DNA from: Arbacia lixula | Taxonomy: Eukaryota > Echinodermata > Echinoidea > Arbacioida > Arbaciidae | NCBI GenBank assembly: GCA_963669155.1 | Contig: OZ022585.1 | Location: 13,699,229 to 13,763,228, forward strand | Direction: 5' to 3' | DNA: 64,000 nt | In this document: positions 35,763-48,725 of the stretch, one piece after another | How the letters are laid out: each line of letters starts with the position of its first letter | Numbering within the stretch: position 1 is the first letter of the stretch | Program-made: the position numbers and the translations under genes | The notes under the pieces: generated by a model | The model's database searches: none | What the model was told of the DNA's origin: nothing | What the model saw: only the letters and a program-made list of their open reading frames with translations

Positions 35763-35800
35763 ATCGAGCGGGGGTAGGGTAGAGCAGATTTAATATAATT

Positions 35801-36155
35801 CATTTAAAGCACACCAGATCATTATCAAGAATACATTGACATAAAAAGTTATCATCAAGAATCAAAGGACATAACAATTCATATTATGCCACCGTGATTG
35901 CATAAAGACCGCGATGAAGCGATACTTATAATGAAGATTTTTTTATCAAATATATATTTATATTTATATTCATATACCTCCCTCTCCCTACGCACGCTCG
36001 CCCACACACACGCACACATACAAGAACAGTGCAATTGAAACAACGAGATACTTTCCAGTTTTCAAATACAACGTCAAACTAAGAATTAAACAAGCCCTAA
36101 CACGTTCATACTCATGTGTTTTAGTAGAATGGCATGAGGGGCGGGGGAGAGAAAT
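35801..36155. other. Unannotated intergenic DNA
   Basis: No gene recognised. A short CA-rich stretch lies at 36003-36020. Confidence 0.4.
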
Positions 36156-36159
36156 AGCA

Positions 36160-38061
<1,902 letters not shown>

Positions 38062-38077
38062 TGTGTGTATGTATGTA

Positions 38078-38172
<95 letters not shown>
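38062..38172. repeat. (GT)n microsatellite
   Basis: GTAT then about 45 GT dinucleotides, immediately upstream of the intact LINE. Confidence 0.95.
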
Positions 38173-38173
<1 letters not shown>

Positions 38174-38454
38174 GAGGGGGGTGGTAAGGTGGCAATACCA
38201 TTTTGCCGGTGGAGGATTATATTTTGCCGGCGGAACCTGATTTATTTGCCATCGTTATTGAGGAATATCGAGTGCGGTGAATGAATCAAGCATAAAACGA
38301 CGTGATGGCGCTCTACACATAGACACACGGAATTTTGGCCTCTCCAGACTTCTCGTAAAATGTAAGTTTCTTGCGACCTACTAATCAATTCTGACTCGGC
38401 ATTTGACTCCTGAATGAGAAAGTAACATTTGTGTGATCGATTTTAACCAAAACA

Positions 38455-39405
38455 ATGAGCCAGATGTCGACCAGATCGAAAAGACCCAACGCCAAATCGT
38501 CGACGTCGAAAGCTGGTCAAAGCCCGAAAATCCACGCGGGAGCTTTGCCCATGAACGCGGCCAAATCGACCCCGCCAAAGGCTTTGAACCAAGCCGCACC
38601 GATCTTCAATCCAGCAACAACCCCGACCACTACACCCAGAGCTCGCACCATAGAAACCGCATCACCATACCCTGGAAACACAACGGGTTCGGGTCAGAAC
38701 AATAGCACACTGCCCGGTGAAGCAGAGCGGGATGACCTTTCACCGCAGCTTGAAAGGTATAACAAGCGGCTCACTGAAAAGTTCGAGTCAATGCTAAAGA
38801 AAGCGGTCGATAGTCTTGTCTCCAAGCTCCACGACGTAGAGGACCATCTCGGTGCGGCACTGCTCCTTGAGCGTCAACGTGTCGATGAGCTAAAACAGCA
38901 GACAAAAGCGATGGAGCAGCAGATGGCCGCCTTATCCAAAGAAGTAGACATTCTCCGGGACAAGGCAGCAAAATCAGAAGAGGCTACCAACAAAGGGGAA
39001 CGTTTCTCCAGACGAAACAACTTCAGGATTGTCGGCATTCCCGAACCCCGAGGGGATGAGAGAGAGGACTGCGTTAAAACAGTCGAAGAGATCCTCCAGA
39101 GAAAGTTCAAGATACCCTCCAAGGTCGAGCGCGCCCACAGAGACGGAAGGAAAGTTGAAGGTAGGTCAAGACATGTTTTGGTGAAAATGCTGTCATATCG
39201 CGACAAAGTGGAAATTATGAAAAAAAACAGGGAAGTTCTGAAGGGTGAGAACTTCTTCATCGTAGATGACCTCACCCAGAGTGACCTGCAAGAGAAGCGA
39301 AAGTGGGCAAAGCAAGCACAAGAGCTCTTCTTGACAGGAACAAAACTACGTTTTTTTGCCGGAAAGTGGCGCCAGGCTGGTGGAACCTCGTATGTATTTC
39401 AATGA
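38455..39405 (+). CDS. LINE ORF1 protein (coiled coil + L1-ORF1p-like RNA-binding region), 316 codons
   Basis: Nucleic-acid-binding chaperone expected to coat the element RNA in cytoplasmic particles. Residues 1-80 are basic, Ser/Thr/Pro-rich and disordered (STRSKRPNAKSSTSK). About 95-180 is a heptad-rich coiled coil (LERYNKRLTEKFESMLKK...VDELKQQTKAMEQQM). From 186 a globular RRM-type region begins RRNNFRIVGIPEPRGDERED, then VERAHRDGR and VLVKMLSYRDKVEIMKK. A C-terminal block, FFIVDDLTQSDLQEKRKWAK, ends KLRFFAGKWRQAGGTSYVF. This order matches the trimeric L1 ORF1p / Transposase_22 architecture. The ORF is visibly more GC-balanced than ORF2. Another ATG-led frame overlaps at 38433 and is a shadow. 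The start at 38455 is the first ATG of the frame after AAACAA. Confidence 0.85.
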   Translation: MSQMSTRSKRPNAKSSTSKAGQSPKIHAGALPMNAAKSTPPKALNQAAPIFNPATTPTTTPRARTIETASPYPGNTTGSGQNNSTLPGEAERDDLSPQLERYNKRLTEKFESMLKKAVDSLVSKLHDVEDHLGAALLLERQRVDELKQQTKAMEQQMAALSKEVDILRDKAAKSEEATNKGERFSRRNNFRIVGIPEPRGDEREDCVKTVEEILQRKFKIPSKVERAHRDGRKVEGRSRHVLVKMLSYRDKVEIMKKNREVLKGENFFIVDDLTQSDLQEKRKWAKQAQELFLTGTKLRFFAGKWRQAGGTSYVFQ

Positions 39406-40299
39406 AAATCAACTTGATGTATATTACTTGTGTCACTTGGATCACTCATATATAAGCCGGTTATTTTACTATATGTTTCTCACATATGCAATCATACTGT
39501 ATTCTTTCATTTGATACAATTTAAATATTTCTAAAATGATTCTAAAAATGTTCATTTGTGAATCATTTGTAAATATTTTGAATATCCACTTTCCGTTGTT
39601 ATTAAGTTCAGTTTGCAGTAGAGACTACTAGTCTTGCTGTCTTAACTGTTATTGTTCGTTTTGACGCACGCACAAACTATTGTGTGCGTGATTGAGCAGG
39701 TACAGCGACGGTTAATATTAAGATATTTACGCAGACAATCTGGTACGGCTTAGATCGCTATTTATATATCTATATTTGACGTGTGCATATGTGTATATAT
39801 ATACATATATATGTATATATTTTCTTCTGTGTGAAATTATCCCTTAAATCACTATTTGTTTTGACGGAACACAACTCCGATACAACGTGCTAGGTGTCTC
39901 AAGTGACCGTTTTTGTTTTCTTCTTATATCTTTCGTAATGTGACCGAGGTCTGTAATATTTTCTTTCCATTTTGTTATACTGACTCTATATTGCAAAACT
40001 CCTTCCTTGAGTCGTGTTTATTTCTTGCTAAGATGCTGGAGAGGCCAGCACAACTATTTGTAACTTTGTTCTGACTTACAACTGACAAGCTGTCAGTTAT
40101 TTGTACACTATTTTAGCTGATTTGTTTTTTTCTTGTATCATGTGTATGTTGTTTGATTCTATGTCTTGTACAACTTTCTATTATGTGTTTCTTTCACTAC
40201 TCTCTCCGAAGGGCTATATTGAAAACTGCGTTCATCGGGAAAATTTAATCACGACGATCAGTAGTATGTTGTTGATAATAAATTCCTTAACTATTTGTC
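39406..40299 (+). other. Inter-ORF region of the intact LINE
   Basis: 894 bases with stops in all plus frames and AT-rich, including alternating TA/CA sequence at about 39790-39822 (GTGTATATATATACATATAT). It is unusually long for a LINE inter-ORF spacer, so ORF2 is unlikely to be reached by simple termination-reinitiation. It might instead be translated from its own transcript or by internal entry. Confidence 0.6.
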
Positions 40300-43200
40300 A
40301 TGACTAGTATGTCAGATCTATCATGTAATGAAATATCCAATGATGAATTATTGTTTTTATTCAATACTACACTTGAAGATGATTCGGGAGTAAATGAAGT
40401 TACTATTGACAACCATGACTTTAATGATTGCTATGGTGATCTAATACAAACATTAGATTTGTATGATGTTGTAAATCGGTCTTCTTCAAAATATTATTCT
40501 GAAGATAAAGCTCATGAGTTTTTTACAATGTTGCCAGATGATCATTTTGGTATCATGCATTTTAATATTCGCAGTGTCAATAAACATTTTGATCAATTTA
40601 AAATACTACTAAACAATGTTATGCAAACATCATGTCCTATAATAGGTTTAACTGAGACATGGTTTTCTTCAAATCCAAGTGCTTACTTTTCTTTACCAGG
40701 TTTTAATTTAGTAGAAAATAGTCGAACTAATAAACATGGAGGTGGTGTTGCATTCTATGTACCAGAAACTTTGAAATTTGAAATCAGAGATGATTTAAAT
40801 TATATGAATTCAACTCTTGAATCATTGTTTATTGAAGTTGAATATTCCCGGGGGAAAAATTATCTTTTTGGAATTATTTATAGACCTCCTCAATCTTCCC
40901 AATATGATTTCTTGAATTCGATTCATACTATTCTCAATAATAACCAATTGTCAAATAAGAACACTTTTATAATGGGAGACTTCAATATTGACTTGCTTTT
41001 GTGCAACGAAGAGTCTTTCCCAAAAGACTTTTTGGAGTCCATGTCATCCGCCTCATTTCTCCCCCTCATTACAAAACCAACTCGAATTACAGACCACTCT
41101 GCTTCGTTGATAGATAATATATTTACTAATATACAACCGCTTCCTGAATCTGGCATTTTACTTTCTGATATTTCTGATCATTTCCCAGTATTTACTTATT
41201 TTTCATTTAAGAATAAAGTGAATCATTTACATGATGATCTCTACGCCCCTCGGAGATGGAAACGGGAGGAGCTTGAACGTTTGAAAGAAAGTCTAAGCAC
41301 GGTCGATTGGTCTATAGTATATAATGGAAATGATGTATCCTCTTGTTATGATCTATTCATTGATGTATTGAATGAACGTATTAAAGCAAATACTCATACT
41401 TGTTTACGAAGTAAATCGGACCGTAAAAAAGTACCTATGCTTCCCTGGATAACACAAGGACTTCTAAGATCTATCAATCGTAAAAATGATTTATTTTGTA
41501 AATACAAACTAGACCATGAAGACAGTTTGAAAACTAAATACACATCTTATAAAAATAAATTAACTACTCTCTTAAGATTGGCAAAGAAAAAGTATTATGC
41601 TCGACAATTTGAATTGTATAAACGTGATATGAAATCGACATGGAAAATAATAAACAATGTACTGAATAAACATAGAAAGTCAACATATATCAATGAGTTA
41701 CGCTGTAGCGATCGCTTGCTGAATCAATCTCCTGATATTGCTGAAGCCATTAATAACTATTTTGTTAATATAGGTCCCGATCTCGCACGAAATATTCCAA
41801 GCACAAGGACACATTTTAGTGATTATCTACAAAATGCCAATTCGGCATCTATATTTATGACCCCCACTGACAGAAATGAAATTTTAGATATTGTAAATAA
41901 TCTTCAAAATAAAAAAAGCCCCGGGTTTGACGGATTAGATAATTATTTGTTAAAAAACATCATTATAGAAATTATTGACCCTTTAGTGCACATTATAAAT
42001 GTCTCTTTACTAAATGGATCTGTACCAAATGCCATGAAACGTGCTAAGGTGATTCCTCTATTCAAAAAGGGAAAACGTGATGAAATAAGTAACTATAGGC
42101 CAATATCTTTATTAACTTCGTTTTCTAAAATCTTAGAAAAAGTTGTATATACTAGAGTAATTGATTTTTTCGATCATTGTAATATCTTGTGTAATTCTCA
42201 ATTTGGGTTTAGGAAGAAGCGCAGTACTACTCACGCGATTTTAACATTAATAGACAAAATAACAAGATCATTTGAATGTTCATCCCATACTGTTGGTGTT
42301 TTCCTAGACTTCTCCAAGGCCTTCGACACCATAGATCACGATATTCTTTTATACAAACTTCATCACTACGGTATCAGAGGCAGGGCCTTGGAATGGTTCA
42401 GGAATTACCTTACCGACAGAAGTCAATTTGTTTTTGTAAATGGTTGTAAGTCATCTTTAAAACCTGTTGTTTGTGGAGTCCCACAAGGCAGTTTACTCGG
42501 GCCTCTTTTGTTTGTGATATACATTAATGATTTTTATACTTCATCTCAGCAGTTGTCATTTATATTATTTGCAGACGACTCAAATTTGTTTTTTTCTCAT
42601 TCCGATCCACATACACTATTGTCTATTGTAAATCATGAATTGAAAAATGTGCATGATTGGATTAGAGCGAATAAATTGTCCTTAAATATAAACAAAACTA
42701 ATTATATGTTATTTAGTAAAACGCTGAATGACATTGACGGAGATGTTATATTTAATGGAAATGTTCTAAAAAGAGTATCTTCATTAAAGTTTCTTGGTAT
42801 TTTTATTGATGACAAGTTGACATGGAAAGATCATATAGATTATATAAGAAAAGTGATTTCACGTAATGTTGGCGTACTAAATAAACTTAGATACTCTTTT
42901 CCACCATCAATTCTGCAATTATTATATTCTACATTAATTTTACCCCACTTGAATTATGGTATCCTTGCTTGGGGCAATGCTGCTGCATGCTATCTTGAAA
43001 AAGTTTTATTGTTACAGAAAAAAGCAGTAAGAATTATAGATAATGTAGATTACCTTGCTCATACAAATATGATTTTTCTGAAAAAATGTATATTAAAGGT
43101 ATCCGACCTATATAATTACAACCTTTGCCAGTTGATGTACAATGTTGAAAACGGAATAGCTCCTAATATTTTGCAAGCTATGTTTAATAGAAATAACAGA

Positions 43201-43392
43201 TATCACAACCACTCTACGAGACAATCATCGTTATTTCATTTGCCATTGTTTAAATATATGTCCTCACAACGAACATTTTTGTTCACTGGTCCCAAAAGTT
43301 GGAATTTTCTGGAAACATCTCTGAGGGAAAGTGCCACTTTAGATACATTTAAAGTTGAATTAAAAGTATATTTGATAAATCAGTATAAGTAA
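40300..43392 (+). CDS. LINE ORF2: AP-type endonuclease + reverse transcriptase, 1030 codons
   Basis: Bifunctional enzyme for target-primed reverse transcription in the nucleus. Endonuclease at about 80-300: HFNIRSVNKHFDQFK (Asn 89), LTETWFSS (Glu 119), IIYRPPQSS, MGDFNIDLLL (Asp 227, Asn 229) and LSDISDHFPVF (Asp 293, His 294). RT at about 540-800: KSPGFDGLDNYLLKN, VIPLFKKGKR, NYRPISLLTSFSKILEKVVY, FGFRKKRSTTHAI, FLDFSKAFDTIDHDIL (from 668), CGVPQGSLLGPLLFVIYIND (GVPQGS from 726), ILFADDSNLFF (FADD 757-760) and NKLSLNINKTNYMLF. A C-terminal region follows (FLGIFIDDKLTWKDHIDYI, LNYGILAWGNA) and ends TFKVELKVYLINQYK. No zinc knuckle or RNase H was seen. Length is typical of Jockey/CR1-supergroup ORF2. 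The start is the first ATG of the frame. MSDLSCN four codons later is an alternative. Confidence 0.95.
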   Translation: MTSMSDLSCNEISNDELLFLFNTTLEDDSGVNEVTIDNHDFNDCYGDLIQTLDLYDVVNRSSSKYYSEDKAHEFFTMLPDDHFGIMHFNIRSVNKHFDQFKILLNNVMQTSCPIIGLTETWFSSNPSAYFSLPGFNLVENSRTNKHGGGVAFYVPETLKFEIRDDLNYMNSTLESLFIEVEYSRGKNYLFGIIYRPPQSSQYDFLNSIHTILNNNQLSNKNTFIMGDFNIDLLLCNEESFPKDFLESMSSASFLPLITKPTRITDHSASLIDNIFTNIQPLPESGILLSDISDHFPVFTYFSFKNKVNHLHDDLYAPRRWKREELERLKESLSTVDWSIVYNGNDVSSCYDLFIDVLNERIKANTHTCLRSKSDRKKVPMLPWITQGLLRSINRKNDLFCKYKLDHEDSLKTKYTSYKNKLTTLLRLAKKKYYARQFELYKRDMKSTWKIINNVLNKHRKSTYINELRCSDRLLNQSPDIAEAINNYFVNIGPDLARNIPSTRTHFSDYLQNANSASIFMTPTDRNEILDIVNNLQNKKSPGFDGLDNYLLKNIIIEIIDPLVHIINVSLLNGSVPNAMKRAKVIPLFKKGKRDEISNYRPISLLTSFSKILEKVVYTRVIDFFDHCNILCNSQFGFRKKRSTTHAILTLIDKITRSFECSSHTVGVFLDFSKAFDTIDHDILLYKLHHYGIRGRALEWFRNYLTDRSQFVFVNGCKSSLKPVVCGVPQGSLLGPLLFVIYINDFYTSSQQLSFILFADDSNLFFSHSDPHTLLSIVNHELKNVHDWIRANKLSLNINKTNYMLFSKTLNDIDGDVIFNGNVLKRVSSLKFLGIFIDDKLTWKDHIDYIRKVISRNVGVLNKLRYSFPPSILQLLYSTLILPHLNYGILAWGNAAACYLEKVLLLQKKAVRIIDNVDYLAHTNMIFLKKCILKVSDLYNYNLCQLMYNVENGIAPNILQAMFNRNNRYHNHSTRQSSLFHLPLFKYMSSQRTFLFTGPKSWNFLETSLRESATLDTFKVELKVYLINQYK

Positions 43393-43960
43393 TAAGCTAT
43401 CGTGCTGGTAGTATTTCGTATGTTACCTTTTGTGTATATACACTTGATTATTTGTACATTTCTTCTTACTTGAAATATAACAATGATAATAACATACATG
43501 TGATAAGATTAGTATTCCCCAAAAAACTAAATTGTTCTTCTCACTAGCCCTGTTCAATTCTTCTATTCTATCCCTTTCCCTATTCTCGCGCATTATGTTT
43601 TCTCGTGATGTGCTTTTTCTTTCTTGTATTTGTTTTTATATATATATATATACAACGTTATGCTTGACAATGTTTGTATATTGAAAATTATGATTATGTC
43701 ATGCTACAAATGTTTAATACAATTTATAAGTTTATGCATTAAAAATTCATATATTAATTTTACATATTGTAGTGTTGCCAAGCCATCTCTGGGGCCTTTT
43801 AATTCACAAGCTCAGCTTCTAAGATTGGCCCCTCCACATTCTCTTCGAACATTTATATCCTAATTTAGTTGAATGAATTTGTTATTTATGTTATTTCAAA
43901 CATTTGCCCTCACTATGTCTATTGTTTGTTTATTTGAAAATGTGGAAATAAATGAATACC
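43393..43960 (+). other. 3' UTR of the intact LINE
   Basis: AT-rich, no ORF. It contains (TA)n at about 43638-43652 and CATTCTCTTCGAACATTTAT, a remnant-like C-terminal motif. It ends near AATAAATGAATACC. The element terminus is taken just after the poly(A) signal and could be off by tens of bases. Confidence 0.6.
43947..43952 (+). terminator. Polyadenylation signal AATAAA at the LINE 3' end
   Basis: Canonical AATAAA 555 bases after the ORF2 stop, at the inferred end of the element. Confidence 0.6.
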
Positions 43961-45434
43961 TTGCCGTAAATACGGGCCCACCTTTCCCACCACCGCCCCT
44001 TCAGCGATGCATACGTTCCTACTAGCTCCTGCTTCGGATTATTATTTTATCCTCGCTGTGTTCTGTGTAAAGAGTAACGCTCATTCAACTGCGCAACTTT
44101 TGCCTCTTTGCTAGCTTTCACTATTACTGCTTGCGCGCTTAGAAAGTAGGCTACATACAATCACTATTGTGTCACACTCGTCTCGACGGCCGATGTGATG
44201 AATAACATGCATATTTAAAGGTGAAACCCAACCCCGATATACTCTGAAAGAACATCCAGTTTTTATTTGCAAAAGGCCTTCTCCTATGAAACGTAAGATG
44301 TGACAGAATCGATGTATAACAAAGGCCGAATAAAAACGGGTATCTTTCCCCCTGTAGTCTTCATCTGAGATCGAAGTGTGCTCACTGGAACGCCTCAATG
44401 TCTGGCATGTACTTAAGCCCACCGCACACCGTACGAACGAATCATGAACTCGACAAGTACGTCACACCCCCTTACACCATTCTATAGCGATTTGTATGAC
44501 CACATCACGTAATGTGTCCTACATTCACGATACGTTGGTATATTTCAGATGGTATGCTATGCATTTGTTGAAATCAACTCATAATGATACCTTTATCATG
44601 TTTATTTTCACCCAACCATCTACTATGAATTCCAGTACACACAAATAAAGTACGAGTGCCATTATATGAAGTCTACGTGCATATATGTGTATGTTCGTTT
44701 CTACAGATATTGCTCCATGTACAAACATTATTATATTGTGCCGTACATTCATGCTTTAAGTTCTTGTAATGTTAATGTTGATTTACATGTTCTATATTCA
44801 CGTTTGTTTGAGTATTGGTTATGACGACAGAGTGTTTTTGAATAGGGCAATGTTTATTTATGTGAATTCTCATTTTACTTCCTACGAACCGTGTGTAATG
44901 TATCACAGGTTCGATATATTTGTACCTCGATGCCACTGTCCCATTCTGTCACTAGTATCACACATAAGTATCAAAGTTAGTTTGTCAGGCACAGAAGTAA
45001 AATGTAGACATTTGTAACGCGTTTGCTTGAACTATGGAGAGCAATGTATCATTATGAAATGCTCCCTCGGTGGCTATCATCTTGTTATGAACGATGGAAT
45101 TAGAGTCTAGCCGTCCAATGTGACTGGGGATACAGGTGAAGGTCTCCTGTTTCCCCCTTGCCACCGTTCCTTTCCATAATTGTTGTAGCTGAACGGCATT
45201 GTCGGAGCCCCCCCCCCCCCCCCCCACCGTCATTCGATCTTTAATTGGTCGGTTATTGTCATAATTGATTGGACCTGCGAGGAAGTGCCGGGTGTCTTGC
45301 GAAAAACACGTTGGAGGGAAATTAGAAATAGGAAGAAAATTATTATGATTGCTACTCCCGTCTCCCGAGGCAATTGATGGGGCTCCTCCATAGAATTAGA
45401 TTACCCCTCTCTGTCTTCCTCTCCCCCTCCTCTC
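43961..45434. other. Unannotated intergenic DNA
   Basis: No gene recognised. A C-run of 18 lies at 45208-45225. Confidence 0.4.
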
Positions 45435-45446
45435 CACCCTCTCCCT

Positions 45447-45494
<48 letters not shown>
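45435..45494. repeat. (CT)n tract
   Basis: A CCCTCCCTCC lead-in, then about 40 bases of pure CT. Confidence 0.95.
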
Positions 45495-45736
45495 TCTACC
45501 TCCCCTTCTATGTGAGTATTTGAAAAAGATGTTTTTCCCTCATCCACCTGCCCCTCTCAGCTCAAGTTCATGTGCCTGTGTGCGTGCCAGGGGTCGGGGA
45601 GGAGGTAGGGTGGGTTGGTGGGAGGCGGTTATTTTTTTTTTTTTGCTTGTGGTGTGTTTGTGTACGTGTGTCCGTTTGTGCGGTGCAATGTGTATTGCGC
45701 AATCGCCTGATAGCAAGGTTGGTGAAAGGCGTTTTA

Positions 45737-46690
45737 TTTTCAAGTTCAAGTTCAAGTTCAAGTTCAAGTTTATTTGTCTTTCTTCAGATACAATTTTACA
45801 GATTAACAACGAGTGACAGTGTACATAAAGAAACAGTAATATGGAACAAGTTTAAATGTTGCATCAGAGAGAAGATAGAAAGACGAGGAGACCTTATGAA
45901 AGCATAGCTTGTTAGAGTCAGGTCCCTCATGGCAATAACATGTTAAAAACGACCAGTCTGATTTAATACATGCAGTACAAACATGAATACAATAAATATC
46001 TTTTTAGGCAGAACACAAAGACACTTGAGTACTGGAACAAATAACTAAACAACTTTAGATACTAACATGGTTAACTAAATCAATGAAAAGGGTGGGGAGA
46101 AGAGGCTTATTTACAAAAGAGGGTGGGGAAAGTGGGGAAAAACAACATACATGAAGATATAAAAGGGTATAGGGCTGGGTGGGAGAGAGAGAGAGAGGAT
46201 TATTAAAAGCTGGTAAATGACAGAAAAAGATAGGAAGAAGAAAAGGTGAGTTGGCAGGTCCCACATGTATGTACATGTGGATCGTGTTCAATTTTCAAAA
46301 TAAAACACGGCAGTACACCTGTACCACAACTTTGAACATAGCTTAAGAATCAACTAGATAGTTATTCAATAAGTGTAACTTAAGTTTGCGTTTGAAAACA
46401 GAAATACTGACAGAACGACTAATACTTAAGTCAAGAGAGTTCCAGAACCTTGGTCCCGTGCAAATTAAAGTGTTGAGAGTAAACTTAGTCCGTGCATGGG
46501 GTAAATGGAATGCAGAAGCATGTCTTGTGGCATAATTGTGAATTTCATTGTTTTTTCTTGAACATTTGGGCTAATGCCAGCGGCAGTACACCCGAGTTAA
46601 GATCGTACATTTAACTGCATGAACACACTTGACTGCTTTAATCGATAAAAACTCAACTATTGAGAGTGTTCAAAAGAGAAAGCATGGCAT
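45737..46690 (-). mobile_element. 5'-truncated LINE (C-terminus + 3' UTR)
   Basis: On the minus strand a LINE C-terminal coding remnant (about 46690-46343) is followed by a 0.55-kb 3' UTR and a terminal (TTGAAC)n tail, visible on the plus strand as five CAAGTT units at 45742-45773. The C-terminus differs from that of the intact LINE and of the 50.5-kb LINE, so this is a separate family. Confidence 0.85.
46343..46640 (-). pseudogene. LINE ORF2 C-terminal remnant
   Basis: Minus-strand reading gives MYDLNSGVLPLALAQMFKK, then (after a 1-base slip in an A-run near 46555) NNEIHNYATRHASAFHLPHA, then RTKFTLNTLICTGPRFWNSL and DLSISRSVSISVFKRKLKLH, ending LLNNYLVDS and a stop at 46343-46345. The pattern 'MYxL...HxYxTRxAxxFHLP...GPxFWNSL...FKRKLKxHLL' is a standard LINE C-terminus. 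It has one frameshift inside and others further upstream (the SIKAVKCVHAVK segment lies in yet another frame). Confidence 0.9.
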
Positions 46691-47892
46691 CTTGTGTAAC
46701 TTGCACAAATCTCGTTGTAATTGTCTGTATTTAATTTACTATTGACGATAACCACTTATGAATAATTAGTGTTATGAACAATACACCGTAATGCAAACAC
46801 ACACACACATACACACACATACATACATACACACACATACACAAATAGACAAACACACACTCACATCAGCATATGCTCAAGAAAGGTACTTCACATTCTA
46901 CATTATAGACGTAATCTGACTCATGCTTTTAGCACTTTAAGCCTGCAATAATAACACCAAGAGTGTGATAATAACGCTTAGCGTGAAATTTTGATATGAC
47001 TACGATTTCAATTAAGTGATTAAGTCTTACGTCCATGATTGCGCGATTACGCAATCAAATAACCATGGCAACACACTATGTGAGATTGCCCTAAGATAAA
47101 AGGTAAGTGGTTACCTGTTTACCGCTTTCATACTTTATACCTTCATGCAACAAGCACGCGAAATGCTATTTCAGGAGAGTCAAAATGTGATCTTCCATAA
47201 GCAGTGCTTTCAAGCATGTCTAATGGTGTGAAATGTAATGCTTCTCTTTTGCAGACAAAGCCAAATTCGTTTTGTTTTATTCTTTTTGAATCAATGTTGT
47301 GATGAATCTACGCATTTAGGCTGTGGCACATGTAAATGCGTATATAGATCACAAGATTGATTAAAAAAACATCAAGTCTATGATGTAGATGGTGAAGAAC
47401 CTTTTCTTCAGCTTGTGCCGCTTCTGTGTGTGTTTGTGCGTGTGTTTGCATCACGGTGCATTATTCAGACATATTTGCAACACTGCTTTTGAAAGATAAT
47501 CACTAGCAAGAATTGTATTGTTATTGAAGAGCTATAATAGAGCATAGAGCATCCTTTTGTCATACATCATACCTAAATGAGCTGTAATAAATAAAGATTG
47601 TCCTAACTATTTTGAAACAACCAAAAGGAAAATGGTTACTTAACCAACGGGAAATGTTAAGAGATTAAGAGTGGACACATTTAAGCCATGAAAACAGCAA
47701 AATGTGTTGAAGACAGTTCATTTGGGACGACTTTAAGGTGAAAAAAGGTGAACATCTGACATTTAAAATGGTTTTGAGACAACATTGAAATATGCTTATC
47801 AAGTAATACGTTTGTGTATGTACTATGTTACACAATCTTGTATATATAAATATATATATATATATTATTATTATTATTATTATTATATAGAA

Positions 47893-47948
<56 letters not shown>

Positions 47949-48159
47949 TTGTGTGTGTATGCGTGTGTGTGTTTGTGTGTGTGTGTGTGTAAAGCTTTCC
48001 GACGATCTATTCTCAAGGTTGATGGACATGACACACTGCCCGAAAGCTCGGAACTATTAAAACTATTTGTTTCCGATATTGACGTATTTTGCAAAATGTA
48101 ATGTTCTAAAGAAGTGTTTTCCCCTTATCTTCCTGTTGTTTATAACTTGTTACGACTAG
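46691..48159. other. Unannotated DNA with CA, TA and GT repeats
   Basis: No gene recognised. Short CA repeat at 46797-46870, (TA)n with a TTA run at 47840-47940, then GT-rich DNA to 47992. Confidence 0.5.
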
Positions 48160-48725
48160 CAGCCCTTTGAGTGGTCGGTCACCCGTGATTGCCGGCCAGT
48201 GGCTTTTGCCCTTTGTCCTTTGTCGGCAACTTCTTACCGCCCGACGGTGTGAGCTGCATCAGCGGTCTATTGTTGGTCACATATCCGGACGCGCCGGCCT
48301 ATTGCATTGGCCATTTATGAGAGGGTCTCGGTTAGTGCGCTGCACTGACCAAAGGGTATTTAAACCCATACTTATTACAATTTTGTATCACACCTGACGA
48401 AGTGCTGCAGCGGCGCACGAAACGTCGTTATCTGTTTTGATTCCGTTTGACCATACATTGCGAGACAAACGATTATCACTAGCGAATTTTCCGCAATATA
48501 GGATTGTTATGAATAGCTCACAAATGTTTCTTCGCCAATTCTATCTCATATACATTCAGCAAACGAAGTGCTGCAGCGGCGCACGAAACGTCGTTATCTG
48601 TTTCGATTCCGTTTGACCATACATTGCGAGACAAACGATTATCACTAGCGAATTTTCCGCAATATATTTATGAATAGCTCACAAATGTTTCTTCGCCAAT
48701 TCTATCTCATATACATTCAGCAAAC
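48160..48725. repeat. 166-bp tandem duplication, possible Penelope-type element end
   Basis: A block starting CGAAGTGCTGCAGCGGCGCA, continuing CGAAACGTCGTTATCTG and ending CATATACATTCAGCAAA, occurs twice head-to-tail (48398-48563 and 48564-48725) at about 97 percent identity by eye. Copy 1 is preceded by CACACCTGA, which with the block gives CTGACGA...GAAAC around a GTGC/GCAC stem, resembling the core of hammerhead ribozymes found in Penelope-like retroelements. The upstream GC-richer 48160-48390 may belong to the same element. No RT is present. Confidence 0.7.

Larger units (their letters stand above)
33405..35800 (-). mobile_element. 5'-truncated LINE with YVDD reverse transcriptase
   Basis: On the minus strand the element runs from an RT frame that opens about 40 bases before 35762, through the stop at 34272, an 0.8-kb 3' UTR of tandem repeats, and a terminal (TTGAA)n tail at 33405-33447. 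The endonuclease is missing, so the copy is 5'-truncated. The intact 496-codon RT suggests a recent insertion. Clade not assigned. Confidence 0.85.
38190..43960 (+). mobile_element. Apparently full-length, intact LINE (ORF1 + ORF2)
   Basis: A two-ORF non-LTR retrotransposon: about 265 bases of 5' UTR, ORF1 (38455-39405), an 894-base inter-ORF gap, ORF2 (40300-43392), and a 3' UTR ending near an AATAAA. Both ORFs are uninterrupted and the endonuclease and RT catalytic residues are all in place, so the copy may be mobile. It ends without a long A tail. The 5' boundary is uncertain: it could lie anywhere between the GT repeat and ORF1. The RT resembles the Jockey/CR1 supergroup (no RNase H), but the clade was not determined. 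Confidence 0.85.
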
